Shown here one piece after another: positions 26,423 through 35,174 of a stretch of DNA of 64,000 nucleotides. A program made the translations under genes and the position numbers. The notes under the pieces were generated by a model. It saw only the letters and a program-made list of their open reading frames with translations, was not told the DNA's origin and ran no database searches. The stretch is from IMG/VR virus record IMGVR_UViG_3300025466_000012, positions 1-64,000 of that record; one strand, written 5' to 3'. The first letter of the stretch is position 1, and every line of letters starts with the position of its first letter. The DNA comes from a virus.

Positions 26423-27175
26423 ATGTTCATTAAAAACAAGTATACACAATGTTATCAAAAAATTATTAATCAATCACAAAATCGTCAGTTAATAGACGAA
26501 TACACCGAACGTCATCATATTATTCCTAAAAGCATGGGCGGTGATGATAATATACATAATATAGCAACGCTTACAGCGAGAGAACATTTTATTTGCCATT
26601 TATTGCTAACAAAAATGGTTAGCGGTCAAGAAAAATATAAGATGGTAAAAGCGGCATTAATGATGGCCCATATAACAGGACCCGGTCAAGAAAGATACAA
26701 AGTCACTGGTCGGGTGTACGAGTTGCTAAAGTCGTCTCAGCCGCCTGTGCCGCAATCTACAAGAAATAAAAATAGTAAATCTCAAAAAGAAAGATTTAAA
26801 AATATACCAGGCACATTCAAGAATAAAAAACACAACGAAGAAACATTAAAAAAATTACGAAAACCTAAATCAGAAGAACAAAAATTAAATCATTCGCGTA
26901 CTATGACAGGCAGATTTAAGGGTCGTATTCCACACAACAAAGGCAAAACATACGAAGAATTGTACGGCAATAAAAGAGCCACAGAATTAAAGGAAAAAGT
27001 AAAACGTCCAGGTGAAAAAAACGGATTCTATGGTAAACAACATTCGGCTATACAACGAGAGAGAAAAAGACAAGAAAAACTTGCGGCTCCTAAGAAAATG
27101 TGTTATTATTGTAATACAGAAGTAGATCCAATGAATTATGGGAGATGGCACGGTGATAAATGTAAACACAAATAA
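26423..27175 (+). CDS. HNH homing endonuclease (250 aa)
   Basis: HNH core E-R-H-H-I-I-P-K-S-M-G-G at residues about 28-40, with D-N-I-H-N-I-A-T-L-T-A-R-E-H-F following, matches phage mobile HNH nucleases. The C-terminus has C-Y-Y-C...C-K-H, a likely zinc knot, and the middle is Lys-rich with N-K-G-K-T and Y-G-K-Q-H-S pieces typical of DNA-binding NUMOD-like modules. The gene is much more AT-rich than its neighbours. It has its own late promoter and runs 38 bases into the dNMP kinase reading frame, as expected for a recently inserted free-standing mobile endonuclease. Confidence 0.88.
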   Translation: MFIKNKYTQCYQKIINQSQNRQLIDEYTERHHIIPKSMGGDDNIHNIATLTAREHFICHLLLTKMVSGQEKYKMVKAALMMAHITGPGQERYKVTGRVYELLKSSQPPVPQSTRNKNSKSQKERFKNIPGTFKNKKHNEETLKKLRKPKSEEQKLNHSRTMTGRFKGRIPHNKGKTYEELYGNKRATELKEKVKRPGEKNGFYGKQHSAIQRERKRQEKLAAPKKMCYYCNTEVDPMNYGRWHGDKCKHK

Positions 27176-27836
27176 AAACCCTCTAATAATAGGCCTGGTT
27201 GGGTTCCAAGGCTCGGGCAAAGACACCATAGCCGACTACCTGGTGAACATACACGAGTTTAGACGTGAAAGTTTTGCCAATACTCTAAAAGATTCTGTGG
27301 CCGCTGTGTTTGGCTGGGATCGCAACATGCTGGAAGGACGCACCAAGCAGAGCCGAGAGTGGCGCGAACAACCAGATGCATGGTGGAGCGAACGATTGGG
27401 CATGTCGATCACGCCCAGATGGGTTCTGCAATACTGGGGAACCGAAGTATGCAGGAAAAACTTCCACGATGATATCTGGATCGCCAGCCTGGAAAACAAA
27501 CTGCGTACCAGCAGTGACAGCATAGTGATATCAGATTGCCGTTTCCCCAACGAGATACTCAGCATCAAGAGGGCCGGTGGCCGGATTGTGCGGGTAGTTC
27601 GCGGGCCAGAACCAGAATGGTATCGGTTCGCAGAGATGGTCAATCAAAAATCCAGCCCCACACTTGAACACAGCTGGGCCCAGGTCAAGCTGGACAAATT
27701 CAACGTACATGTGAGCGAAACTGCCTGGATTGGTACAGAGTTTGATCACATTATCACCAACAATGCCAGCTTAGACGATCTGTATCGCCAGGTCACAGGT
27801 CTGGTTCAAGATCCCCAGACCGCCACGGTAGATTAG
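27138..27836 (+). CDS. 1: Deoxynucleoside monophosphate kinase (gp1-like, 232 aa)
   Basis: P-loop G-F-Q-G-S-G-K-D-T near residues 22-30 and the family marks L-Q-Y-W-G-T-E-V, S-D-C-R-F-P-N-E and V-R-G match T4 gp1 (241 residues), which phosphorylates dNMPs for phage DNA synthesis. The start is uncertain: ATG 27138 and GTG 27153 both lie inside the end of the HNH gene. The 3' end overlaps the opposite-strand zinc-finger gene by 44 bases. The N-terminal codons were probably reshaped by the HNH insertion. Confidence 0.88.
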   Translation: MGDGTVINVNTNKNPLIIGLVGFQGSGKDTIADYLVNIHEFRRESFANTLKDSVAAVFGWDRNMLEGRTKQSREWREQPDAWWSERLGMSITPRWVLQYWGTEVCRKNFHDDIWIASLENKLRTSSDSIVISDCRFPNEILSIKRAGGRIVRVVRGPEPEWYRFAEMVNQKSSPTLEHSWAQVKLDKFNVHVSETAWIGTEFDHIITNNASLDDLYRQVTGLVQDPQTATVD

Positions 27837-28140
27837 ATCGACTCACGTGTATCACGCAGTTCTGACAGATAGTGCGTAGATTGCGCACATGGACATTGTT
27901 CATGTCACCGTCCACGTGATACACCAGCAGTTGTGCCACATACCTGGATCTAAACCCACACAATTCGCATGTGGTTTTTTTAGTATAGCCGCCTGATTGC
28001 CATTTGGGAACAGGTGGTCGTGGTCGTAGATTCCTTTTGATACAAGGGTCGCACCGACTGCGATAGTGCGTGCATCCATCTCGGTGATAATTCACAGCAC
28101 ATAATCTTTGTTTACAGGTGTTGCACACGGGTCTGGTCAT
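27793..28140 (-). CDS. Zinc-finger protein, possible HNH-type fold (115 aa)
   Basis: Start M-T-R-P-V-C at 28140. Four cysteine pairs are visible: C-N-T-C, C-D-P-C, C-E-L-C and C-Q-N-C, with a V-N-Y-H-R-D-G piece and Y-H-V-D-G-D between the last two, as in a zinc-ribbon HNH-like fold. Similar small proteins occur in T4-like marine phages. A nuclease function is not established. Minus-strand TTTAAATA sits 4 bases before the ATG. The gene ends inside the 3' end of the dNMP kinase. Confidence 0.7.
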   Translation of the reverse strand: MTRPVCNTCKQRLCAVNYHRDGCTHYRSRCDPCIKRNLRPRPPVPKWQSGGYTKKTTCELCGFRSRYVAQLLVYHVDGDMNNVHVRNLRTICQNCVIHVSRSNLPWRSGDLEPDL

Positions 28141-28144
28141 GCTG

Positions 28145-28152
28145 TATTTAAA
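28145..28152 (-). promoter_or_regulatory. Possible late promoter TTTAAATA (minus strand)
   Basis: One mismatch to NATAAATA, 4 bases before the ATG at 28140. Placement resembles the other leaderless starts. Confidence 0.35.
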
Positions 28153-28200
28153 CCAAACCTTTGCAAAGGGGCCTGTGCCGAGCATTTTTTCTCAAGACTA

Positions 28201-28208
28201 CATAAATA
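28201..28208 (+). promoter_or_regulatory. Late promoter CATAAATA for the tail sheath
   Basis: NATAAATA match 28 bases before the ATG at 28237, with AAAGGA in between. Confidence 0.7.
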
Positions 28209-28236
28209 TCAATACTAGAATATAAAGGATTATGAT

Positions 28237-31200
28237 ATGTCTCTACTGTCACCAGGTGTACAAGTTAGCATAATTGACCAAAGCAATTATGTCCCAGGCG
28301 CTACCAATTCGGTTCCGTTCATTTTGCTGGCCACAGCCCAGAACAAGATTTCTGGTGCCGGAGTTGGCGTAGCAGCTGGCACGTTGGCTGCCAATGCCAA
28401 CCGGACTTATCTGATGACCAGCCAACGAGATTTATTAAACACATTTGGTACTCCATTTTTCTACAGCACCACTGCTGGTGTTCCGATCAATGGCTACGAG
28501 CTCAACGAATACGGCCTACTAGCCGCCTATAGTGCCCTAGGCATCACCAATCAATGTTATGTACAACGTGTCAACATTGACTTGGCTGCACTTACAGCCA
28601 GTCTAACACGTCCGGTTGGTACCCCGCCCAATGGTACCTATTGGTTAGATACTGTAAACAGTTCCTGGGGTATTTTTGAATGGAATGTGACCACCGGAGC
28701 ATATACCAATCAGATTCCTAGTGTGATTACCAGCACTGCCAATCTTGTAAACGGAACAACTACTCCGCTGGCCAGCTACGGCAGCATTGGAAATTACACT
28801 GTGGTGGCTGGTGAGATACAAACTGCCAACATAGCAGGATCCTTGCAGAATCCCGAATACTACAAGCGTGGAGGTCCTACTGCCAGTCAGACCACTTCCA
28901 GTGCGCTCAGCTCGGTGTACAACAGCTGGGTCTTGGTCGGTAGCGATGACTGGAAGACCGCATGGCCCACAATCAGTGGCACGCAGAGTCCAGCCAATCT
29001 TGTAGCCAATACCAATATTGTTATCAACAACACCAACACTATCACTGTGCCATCCGCACCAAACAACACAGTGGCCAATGTGTCTGCGCAGATCAATGCT
29101 GCTAATATTTCAGGCGTGTATTCGGGCGTGATTGGTGGAACCATGTATCTTTATGCCGACAGTCAAGCACCAGGATTTACAGGAACTGTGTCAAGCGGCA
29201 CAGCCAATGTCACAGCTGGAACTGCTACCCTGGTATTCACCAATGGGGCCAATGTACCAACTCCATATCCAGTCGGCAGCACCATCACAGTGTCCGGAAC
29301 TGCCAATACCAACTACAATGGCACTTACAATGTGACAGCCAGTACTAATACTTCGGTCACGTTTGATTTTGCCGGTGCCAATAGGTCTACCAATGTAGGA
29401 ACAATAACCTGGCCCGACAGTGTCAGTATCTCAGGTACAGCTCTGTCTGCGCTGGGAATTGCTTCTGGATCATATTCGACTCCGCAATATTTGGCCAGCA
29501 ACAGTTATCAAAATCCAAGATGGACCAGCACCAGCGCCACACCTGCTCCTACCGGATCAGTATGGCAAAAGACCAACAACGTGAATCTTGGTACCAATCT
29601 GGTGTTAAAGCAATACAGCACCACTTTGGGAACATTTGTGGCACAGAATTGTCCAGTTTATGCCAACAATGCTACAGCCAATTACAATCTTGATCCGTCG
29701 GGCGGCGGATACGACATTGGACAAGGCTATACCTATGCCCAGGTTGATGCGTACGGCAATGGAACTGCCACGTTCATGATCTGGCAACGCCATGCAGTAG
29801 GAGCCACAAACGTGACTGGTTATTCAGCACCAGGCGATGTGTTTACCGCAGGCAATCAATTTACTATTTCCGCCACACAGGCCGGTAGTACGACTCTCAA
29901 CACAGCCACGGCCACTCTCGAAGGCACCAGTCCAGCAGATTTCATTGCTGCTGTATCGTCTGCAGGTGTACCGTATGTGAGTGCTACACTTAATAGTTCG
30001 GGACATGTAGTATTCACACACAGTCAAGGTGGAGATATACAACTGACCAGCATCTCGGGTGATCCTGTAGGTGAGGCCGGTTTTGCACTGGGCGAAAATA
30101 TCGTGGGCTTGACTGCACTAGATGTGACCACAGTTGATACCCTGGTACTCAGCAACTGGGTCAGCTATCCTACTTTCTCTTATACCTCTAGCAACACTTC
30201 TCCAGATCAGAATCCGCTAAACGGAACTTACTGGTACTACAGCGATACCACCCAGGTGGATATCATGATACAGAACAGCGGTCAATGGGTAGGATATCAA
30301 ACTGTGACCAATGACATACGTGGCTACAATCTCAGTCTGACCAATGCCGCAGGTCCGCAAATTTCAGCTACGGCTCCTACCACACAAAACAACACAGCAC
30401 AGTCACCGTTGGTTCACGGAGATCTCTGGATTGATACCAGCGACCTTGAACTGTACCCAGTGATCAATCGTTGGCAAAATGTCAATGGCCAGGATCAATG
30501 GGTGACCTTGGACAACAGCAACAGAACCACATCAAATGGCGTGCTGTTTGAAGATGCAAGATGGGCACCAAATGGAACCACAGATCCTGTGGCCGATGCC
30601 TTGCCAACCATTACCAGCCTGTTGACCAGCAACTATCTTGACCCGGATGCACCAAGTCCTAGCCTGTATCCAGATGGTATCTTGCTGTGGAATACTCGAC
30701 GTTCAGGATTCAATGTCAAGACCTTTGAATCCAACTACTTCAACAACACAGCTTACCCAGCCTATCAATGGCTCAGCACCACAGCCTACAGCATTGGCAA
30801 TTTGGTCATGTACAACGGTGTTGTGTATATCGCACTCAAGCCCAGTACCAATCAGACCCCCGGAACTACTGTGTACTGGACACCAATCACAGTGACCAAT
30901 ACTTGGAAGACCACCAGCGGCAACAGGCCCGATGGCAGCCCGTACATGGGTCGTCAGGCTCAACGTGCTATTATCGTAGCCGCACTGCGTAGTGGAATTG
31001 ATGCGAACACTACCATCAGAGAAGAACAGAATCAATTCAATCTCATAGCCTGTCCACAGTATCCAGAGCTGGCACCAAATCTAGCTGTGCTCAACGTGGA
31101 TCGAGGCCAAACTGCATTTGCTGTGGTTGATACTCCATTGCGATTGACACCAGACGAAATTGTCACTTGGTCTACCAACAACAATGGTCTAGGCCTAATC

Positions 31201-31896
31201 ACAGCCGACGGCAATCTTGATTCCGGAGATGCTTATGCTGGCGCTTTCTACCCTAGCTGTACCACAACTGACCTCAGTGGAAACTTGGTGGTGACATGCC
31301 CAAGTCACATGATGTTGCGTACCATTATACGCAGTGACGAAGTGTCTTATCCATGGTTGGCTCCATCCGGAACCAGACGTGGTGTGGTTGACAATGCTAC
31401 CCAGATTGGTTATGTGAACGGCCAAACAGGTGCATTTGTACCACTAGGAGTCACACAAAGTCTACGTGATGTGCTGTATCAGCACAACATCAACCCAATC
31501 ACGTTTATTCCGGGTGTGGGCATAACCAACTTTGGTAATCATACTCTGCAAGGAAGTGCCACTGCTCTTGATCGTATCAACGTGGCACGCTTGGTGGCGT
31601 TCTTGAGAGCCAGATTGAGTGCCATTGGCAAGACCTACTTGTTCGAGCCCAACGATACCATCACACGCCAACAGATCACCAACAGCATAACCAATCTCAT
31701 GATTGACTTGGTGGCCAAACGTGGAATCTATGACTACCTGGTTGTGTGCGATCTTACCAACAACACACCGGCTCGCATTGATGCCAATGAATTATGGGTT
31801 GATATCGCGATCGAGCCAGTCAAGGCTGTTGAGTTCATATACATACCAGTACGTATACAGAACACCGGTACCATTGCAGCCCAAACTATAGCATAA
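28237..31896 (+). CDS. 18: Tail sheath protein gp18, greatly enlarged (1219 aa)
   Basis: Starts with S-P-G-V-Q-V-S-I-I-D-Q-S. The C-terminal third has the sheath core marks N-L-I-A-C-P-Q-Y-P-E-L, S-H-M-M-L-R-T-I, Y-P-W-L-A-P-S-G-T-R-R-G, N-P-I-T-F-I-P-G-V-G and R-L-V-A-F-L-R-A-R-L. T4 gp18 is 659 residues. The extra is inserted between the N-terminal handle and the C-terminal core and holds repeated G-T-Y-W and G-D-L-W-I-D modules plus a CBM5/12-like unit (Y-S-I-G-N-L-V-M-Y-N-G-V-V-Y, then Y-W-T-P-I, residues about 840-885). These probably decorate the outside of the sheath. Confidence 0.93.
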   Translation: MSLLSPGVQVSIIDQSNYVPGATNSVPFILLATAQNKISGAGVGVAAGTLAANANRTYLMTSQRDLLNTFGTPFFYSTTAGVPINGYELNEYGLLAAYSALGITNQCYVQRVNIDLAALTASLTRPVGTPPNGTYWLDTVNSSWGIFEWNVTTGAYTNQIPSVITSTANLVNGTTTPLASYGSIGNYTVVAGEIQTANIAGSLQNPEYYKRGGPTASQTTSSALSSVYNSWVLVGSDDWKTAWPTISGTQSPANLVANTNIVINNTNTITVPSAPNNTVANVSAQINAANISGVYSGVIGGTMYLYADSQAPGFTGTVSSGTANVTAGTATLVFTNGANVPTPYPVGSTITVSGTANTNYNGTYNVTASTNTSVTFDFAGANRSTNVGTITWPDSVSISGTALSALGIASGSYSTPQYLASNSYQNPRWTSTSATPAPTGSVWQKTNNVNLGTNLVLKQYSTTLGTFVAQNCPVYANNATANYNLDPSGGGYDIGQGYTYAQVDAYGNGTATFMIWQRHAVGATNVTGYSAPGDVFTAGNQFTISATQAGSTTLNTATATLEGTSPADFIAAVSSAGVPYVSATLNSSGHVVFTHSQGGDIQLTSISGDPVGEAGFALGENIVGLTALDVTTVDTLVLSNWVSYPTFSYTSSNTSPDQNPLNGTYWYYSDTTQVDIMIQNSGQWVGYQTVTNDIRGYNLSLTNAAGPQISATAPTTQNNTAQSPLVHGDLWIDTSDLELYPVINRWQNVNGQDQWVTLDNSNRTTSNGVLFEDARWAPNGTTDPVADALPTITSLLTSNYLDPDAPSPSLYPDGILLWNTRRSGFNVKTFESNYFNNTAYPAYQWLSTTAYSIGNLVMYNGVVYIALKPSTNQTPGTTVYWTPITVTNTWKTTSGNRPDGSPYMGRQAQRAIIVAALRSGIDANTTIREEQNQFNLIACPQYPELAPNLAVLNVDRGQTAFAVVDTPLRLTPDEIVTWSTNNNGLGLITADGNLDSGDAYAGAFYPSCTTTDLSGNLVVTCPSHMMLRTIIRSDEVSYPWLAPSGTRRGVVDNATQIGYVNGQTGAFVPLGVTQSLRDVLYQHNINPITFIPGVGITNFGNHTLQGSATALDRINVARLVAFLRARLSAIGKTYLFEPNDTITRQQITNSITNLMIDLVAKRGIYDYLVVCDLTNNTPARIDANELWVDIAIEPVKAVEFIYIPVRIQNTGTIAAQTIA

Positions 31897-31915
31897 TTTT
31901 GGCACGCACAGATAC

Positions 31916-31923
31916 CATAAATA
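31916..31923 (+). promoter_or_regulatory. Late promoter CATAAATA for the tail tube
   Basis: NATAAATA match 25 bases before the gp19 ATG, followed by a TTAGGAGA ribosome site. Confidence 0.7.
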
Positions 31924-31948
31924 AAAGTACATTAGGAGATAGAGAAAA

Positions 31949-32587
31949 ATGGCTACATCATCATTAACCAAAATGACCGTACCACTGGCCAGCGATCAGA
32001 GCAGTCCATCGCAAGGCCTGTTGATGCCCAAACTGAAGTATCGCTTCAGAGTCAGCTTCCAGAATTTTGGAGTATCAAGCCCAGTAACAGAGCTGACCAA
32101 ACAGGTGGTGGATTTCACTCGTCCCAACGTGACTTTTGAAAATATTGATCTTCCTATCTACAACAGTACTATCAAGTTGGCTGGCAAATACAGCTGGCAG
32201 GACATCACTTGCAACATACGTGATGATGCTGCTGGTAATGTGACTCGACTGGTTGGCGAACAACTACAGAAACAGTTGGATTTTGCTGAAATGAGTAGTG
32301 CCAGTTCGGGTATTGACTACAAGTTTACCACAGTGTTTGAAGTGCTAGACGGCGGCAATGGTACCAATGCTCCAATCGCGTTAGAGACCTGGTCCATACT
32401 TGGTTGCTATCTACAAGGTGTCAACTACGGTGATATGAATTATGGCACAAACGAAGCCATGCAGATTGCATTGACCATCCGCTTCGACAATGCTGTACAA
32501 GGTGTTGGCGGAACAGGTCCTGGTGTAGGACAAGCAATTGGTCGTACATTGGGTGATGTGGTCACTGGTGTTGGTACTGCACAATAA
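31949..32587 (+). CDS. 19: Tail tube protein gp19 (212 aa)
   Basis: Family marks of cyanophage-type gp19: L-K-Y-R-F-R-V, V-V-D-F-T-R-P-N-V-T-F-E, Y-S-W-Q-D-I-T, L-E-T-W-S-I-L-G-C-Y-L and N-Y-G-T-N-E-A-M-Q-I-A-L-T-I-R. It stacks as hexameric rings that form the inner tube inside the sheath. T4 gp19 is 163 residues; the longer version is usual outside enterobacterial phages. It directly follows the sheath gene and precedes a related tube-like gene. Confidence 0.92.
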   Translation: MATSSLTKMTVPLASDQSSPSQGLLMPKLKYRFRVSFQNFGVSSPVTELTKQVVDFTRPNVTFENIDLPIYNSTIKLAGKYSWQDITCNIRDDAAGNVTRLVGEQLQKQLDFAEMSSASSGIDYKFTTVFEVLDGGNGTNAPIALETWSILGCYLQGVNYGDMNYGTNEAMQIALTIRFDNAVQGVGGTGPGVGQAIGRTLGDVVTGVGTAQ

Positions 32588-32600
32588 CTGATAGACCGCC

Positions 32601-33794
32601 ATGAACCTTAGCTCGTTTGGCGAGAACATCTTACAAGGATTCTTTGGTACCGATCAATTAAAAGATTATAGTCATGCTTCTAGAACTTTTAGAAGCAACA
32701 ACTATGAACTGACTCCAAGAACCAAGTATCTATTCCACTGCTTTTTCAATATCAACTCGGGCGAAATTCCGGCCCTGCGCACGGCTTTTGCAAACAATGA
32801 CATAGCCAGTGTGGGGCTCATGGTCAAGACAGCCGATTTACCCAGCTTTGAAATTTCAGCCGAAACCCTGAATCAATACAATCGCAAAAGAATAGTACAG
32901 ACCAAGATCAACTATCAACCGGTCACTATCACTTTGCATGATGATCAAAGCGATCTTATCAGGAATCTCTGGTACAACTACTACACCTACTACTACAAAG
33001 ATCCCACCTACGGTTACAACAACGTGCCCAACACCAGTGGCAGTCTAGGCCGGTCTCAAACCTTGCAAAATGGATTTGGGTACAATACCTCCGACACTTA
33101 TACCAATAGACAAAATACCGATTGGGGATTTATAGGCGAAAGCTATACTGACAGTAGCGCAGGCAATGCCTCAGGAAACAACAACGGAAAGCCTAGATTT
33201 TTCAACGATATCACCATATACGGTCTGGCACAAAAACGATTTGCCAGCTATATCTTGATCAATCCTGTCATCACCAACTGGAAAAGTGATCAGTATGATT
33301 ATAGCCAAGGTGCTGGCACCATGAGTCATACCCTGACTATCAGTTACGAATCAGTCAAGTACAACAGCGGAGCCATCGGCGGCGCACAACCCAGCACCAG
33401 TGTGCCAGGATTTGCTGATCCAGCCCACTACGATACAACCAAGAGCAAGCTGTCAAGACCAGGTGGTACTGCCACAGTGTTTGGACAAGGCGGTATCATT
33501 GATGCAGTATCGGGGGTAACCCAGGATCTTGAAGCCCTGGCATCGGGACAGGGTGGATTACAAAATATTATTGGTGCTGTACAAACAGCCGGCACGGCCT
33601 ACAACACGTTTAAAAATGTCAACCTAGGACAGATAGCTGGTGCAGAAGTGCAGGGAGTAGCTACCAGTGTGATACAACAGGGTTTTGCTGGCAACATGCG
33701 ACAGGCCACTGCCACTGGCAACGGTCAACTGTTTCTAAATCCTCCTAGAGTAAATACTTCGGGCGCCACTATACAATCACAACTGGGATTATAA
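32601..33794 (+). CDS. Tube-like baseplate/tail protein (gp19/gp54-type, 397 aa)
   Basis: Residues about 35-255 have the layout of a tail tube fold: P-R-T-K-Y-L-F-H-C-F-F, V-G-L-M-V-K-T-A-D-L-P-S-F-E, Q-T-K-I-N-Y-Q-P-V-T-I-T-L-H-D-D and M-S-H-T-L-T-I-S-Y-E. This resembles gp19 and the T4 tube-initiator gp54. A flexible Gly/Gln-rich C-terminal part follows. The position after gp19 is typical of marine T4-like phages, where this gene encodes a virion protein. Tube initiator is the best guess, not proven. Confidence 0.65.
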   Translation: MNLSSFGENILQGFFGTDQLKDYSHASRTFRSNNYELTPRTKYLFHCFFNINSGEIPALRTAFANNDIASVGLMVKTADLPSFEISAETLNQYNRKRIVQTKINYQPVTITLHDDQSDLIRNLWYNYYTYYYKDPTYGYNNVPNTSGSLGRSQTLQNGFGYNTSDTYTNRQNTDWGFIGESYTDSSAGNASGNNNGKPRFFNDITIYGLAQKRFASYILINPVITNWKSDQYDYSQGAGTMSHTLTISYESVKYNSGAIGGAQPSTSVPGFADPAHYDTTKSKLSRPGGTATVFGQGGIIDAVSGVTQDLEALASGQGGLQNIIGAVQTAGTAYNTFKNVNLGQIAGAEVQGVATSVIQQGFAGNMRQATATGNGQLFLNPPRVNTSGATIQSQLGL

Positions 33795-33797
33795 ATC

Positions 33798-34157
33798 ATG
33801 GGTTCTGTAAACTACGCTAATCCCAACAAAGATGCCACAGTACAAATCTTTGATCAATTTTATGCTTACCAAAGTTCAGTCTCTGTTGACGAATACGATG
33901 CAGTCAATAGTTATTTTGTCAGTCAGTTTGGCACCGGTGAAGCTGCAGGAAACTTTACTGTGAGTCTGTTTAGAACAGCAGAACTCAGTGGTACACCAGT
34001 CATGACCTTATTGCAAGAAATACGCGGCCAGACCGGACCAGATCTGACGCTGAGTCTGTCCTACTTTCTCAACGCCACTCGCAGCACTAGCACTCTGTTG
34101 GGGATCAATGTCAACACACAGCCCAATTTTTACGTGGCACACAACATCCGTAGCTGA
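33798..34157 (+). CDS. Conserved small phage protein (119 aa), unknown
   Basis: Starts 3 bases after the previous stop. Contains Y-D-A-V-N-S-Y-F-V-S, then L-L-Q-E-I-R-G and L-S-Y-F-L-N-A-T-R-S. A protein of this pattern, in this position, is found in cyanophages and other T4-like marine phages, usually unnamed. Probably a helical virion assembly factor. No known domain is seen. Confidence 0.65.
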   Translation: MGSVNYANPNKDATVQIFDQFYAYQSSVSVDEYDAVNSYFVSQFGTGEAAGNFTVSLFRTAELSGTPVMTLLQEIRGQTGPDLTLSLSYFLNATRSTSTLLGINVNTQPNFYVAHNIRS

Positions 34158-34215
34158 CTTAGTCAGAAAAGTAGAAAATGTTCATTACGTATTGATATAT
34201 TATAGGAAATGTACC

Positions 34216-34659
34216 ATGCCCAATTTCTCTAGAGGAAAATTTGTAGTTACAAATTCTCAAAAATATGTAGGAAAAGGAGAGCCAACTTGGAGAAGTAGCT
34301 GGGAATGGGCTTTCATGAATTTCTGCGACAACAACAACAATATATTGCAATGGGCCAGCGAACCAGTTCGCATACCCTACCAACATCCGCTTACAGGCAA
34401 AATGACCACCTATGTTCCGGATTTTATTGTGACCTATCGTGGACCCAACAATACCACCCGTGCTGAACTGATTGAAATCAAACCTACCAGCCAAAGTCGT
34501 TTGTTGGAAAACCAAAGTCAGCGAGATCGTGCCCAAGTGGCAATCAATCATTGCAAATGGGCTGCAGCTTCAACCTGGTGCAAGCGCAACGGACTCACAT
34601 TCAGAGTCATTACCGAAACAGATATCTTTAGACAAGGCAAGCCCGGCCGCGGTAAATAG
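34216..34659 (+). CDS. 4: Head completion protein gp4 (147 aa)
   Basis: ATG 34216 behind TAGGAAA; the longer upstream frame is rejected. Matches T4 gp4 (150 residues): G-K-G-E-P-T-W-R-S-S-W-E, Y-V-P-D-F-I-V and L-I-E-I-K-P, i.e. the E, D and E-x-K of a PD-(D/E)XK nuclease-like fold. gp4 acts when DNA is packaged, stabilising the end of the DNA before tail joining. The same R-S-S-W-E / D-F / E-V-K-P pattern returns in the homing endonuclease at 52322. Confidence 0.9.
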   Translation: MPNFSRGKFVVTNSQKYVGKGEPTWRSSWEWAFMNFCDNNNNILQWASEPVRIPYQHPLTGKMTTYVPDFIVTYRGPNNTTRAELIEIKPTSQSRLLENQSQRDRAQVAINHCKWAAASTWCKRNGLTFRVITETDIFRQGKPGRGK

Positions 34660-34662
34660 GGT

Positions 34663-35151
34663 ATGACAAAGAAATTAGAAGAATTATTTCAGTTCGATCG
34701 ACTCGACCCTGTCTCGGAAACTGATGAACCAATACTCACTGTGGAACAAACTCGTGAAACTATTGTGGCCATTGACACCAACATAGACAAAATTGATGCG
34801 GCCTTGCCGGGCATACAAGATCTTGATACCTTGGATCGAGAACTGGATGAATTGGCCGACTTGGCCAAACAAAGCTACCAGGATCTCAGTGATCTGGGCA
34901 TGAACATAGAATCCAGATTCGCAGCCGAACTGTTTGCTGTGGCTGGTACCATGCTGGGGCACGCACTCACCGCCAAAACTACCAAGCTGAACAAACGATT
35001 AAAGATGATTGATCTACAGTTGAAGAAACTCAAACTGGATAGAGATGCTCCCGAGACCGACGATATACCCACAGCCGAAGGACATTTGATGAGTCGCAAT
35101 GATCTGCTGGAACGCTTGATTGCCACTCGAGATCAAAAAAATCAATCTTGA
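34663..35151 (+). CDS. 16: Terminase small subunit gp16 (162 aa)
   Basis: Length equals T4 gp16 (164 residues). Family marks are I-D-K-I-D-A-A-L-P-G-I, D-L-D-T-L-D-R-E-L-D-E-L-A-D-L-A, D-L-G-M-N and L-G-H-A-L-T-A-K, followed by K-M-I-D-L-Q-L-K-K-L-K-L. gp16 forms rings that regulate the gp17 motor and recognise DNA. It starts 3 bases after gp4. The large subunit lies 5 kb downstream, with head-interior-type genes in between. Confidence 0.88.
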   Translation: MTKKLEELFQFDRLDPVSETDEPILTVEQTRETIVAIDTNIDKIDAALPGIQDLDTLDRELDELADLAKQSYQDLSDLGMNIESRFAAELFAVAGTMLGHALTAKTTKLNKRLKMIDLQLKKLKLDRDAPETDDIPTAEGHLMSRNDLLERLIATRDQKNQS

Positions 35152-35157
35152 TAAATA
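35150..35157 (+). promoter_or_regulatory. Late promoter GATAAATA
   Basis: NATAAATA match overlapping the gp16 stop codon, 17 bases before the ATG at 35175, with AAGGAAAA between. Confidence 0.65.
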
Positions 35158-35174
35158 TCATATAAGGAAAAATT

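Noticed and set aside
33790-33797. TATAAATC before 33798 as a late promoter
   Set aside because: The last base is not A and the ATG follows at once, so the RNA would start inside the gene.
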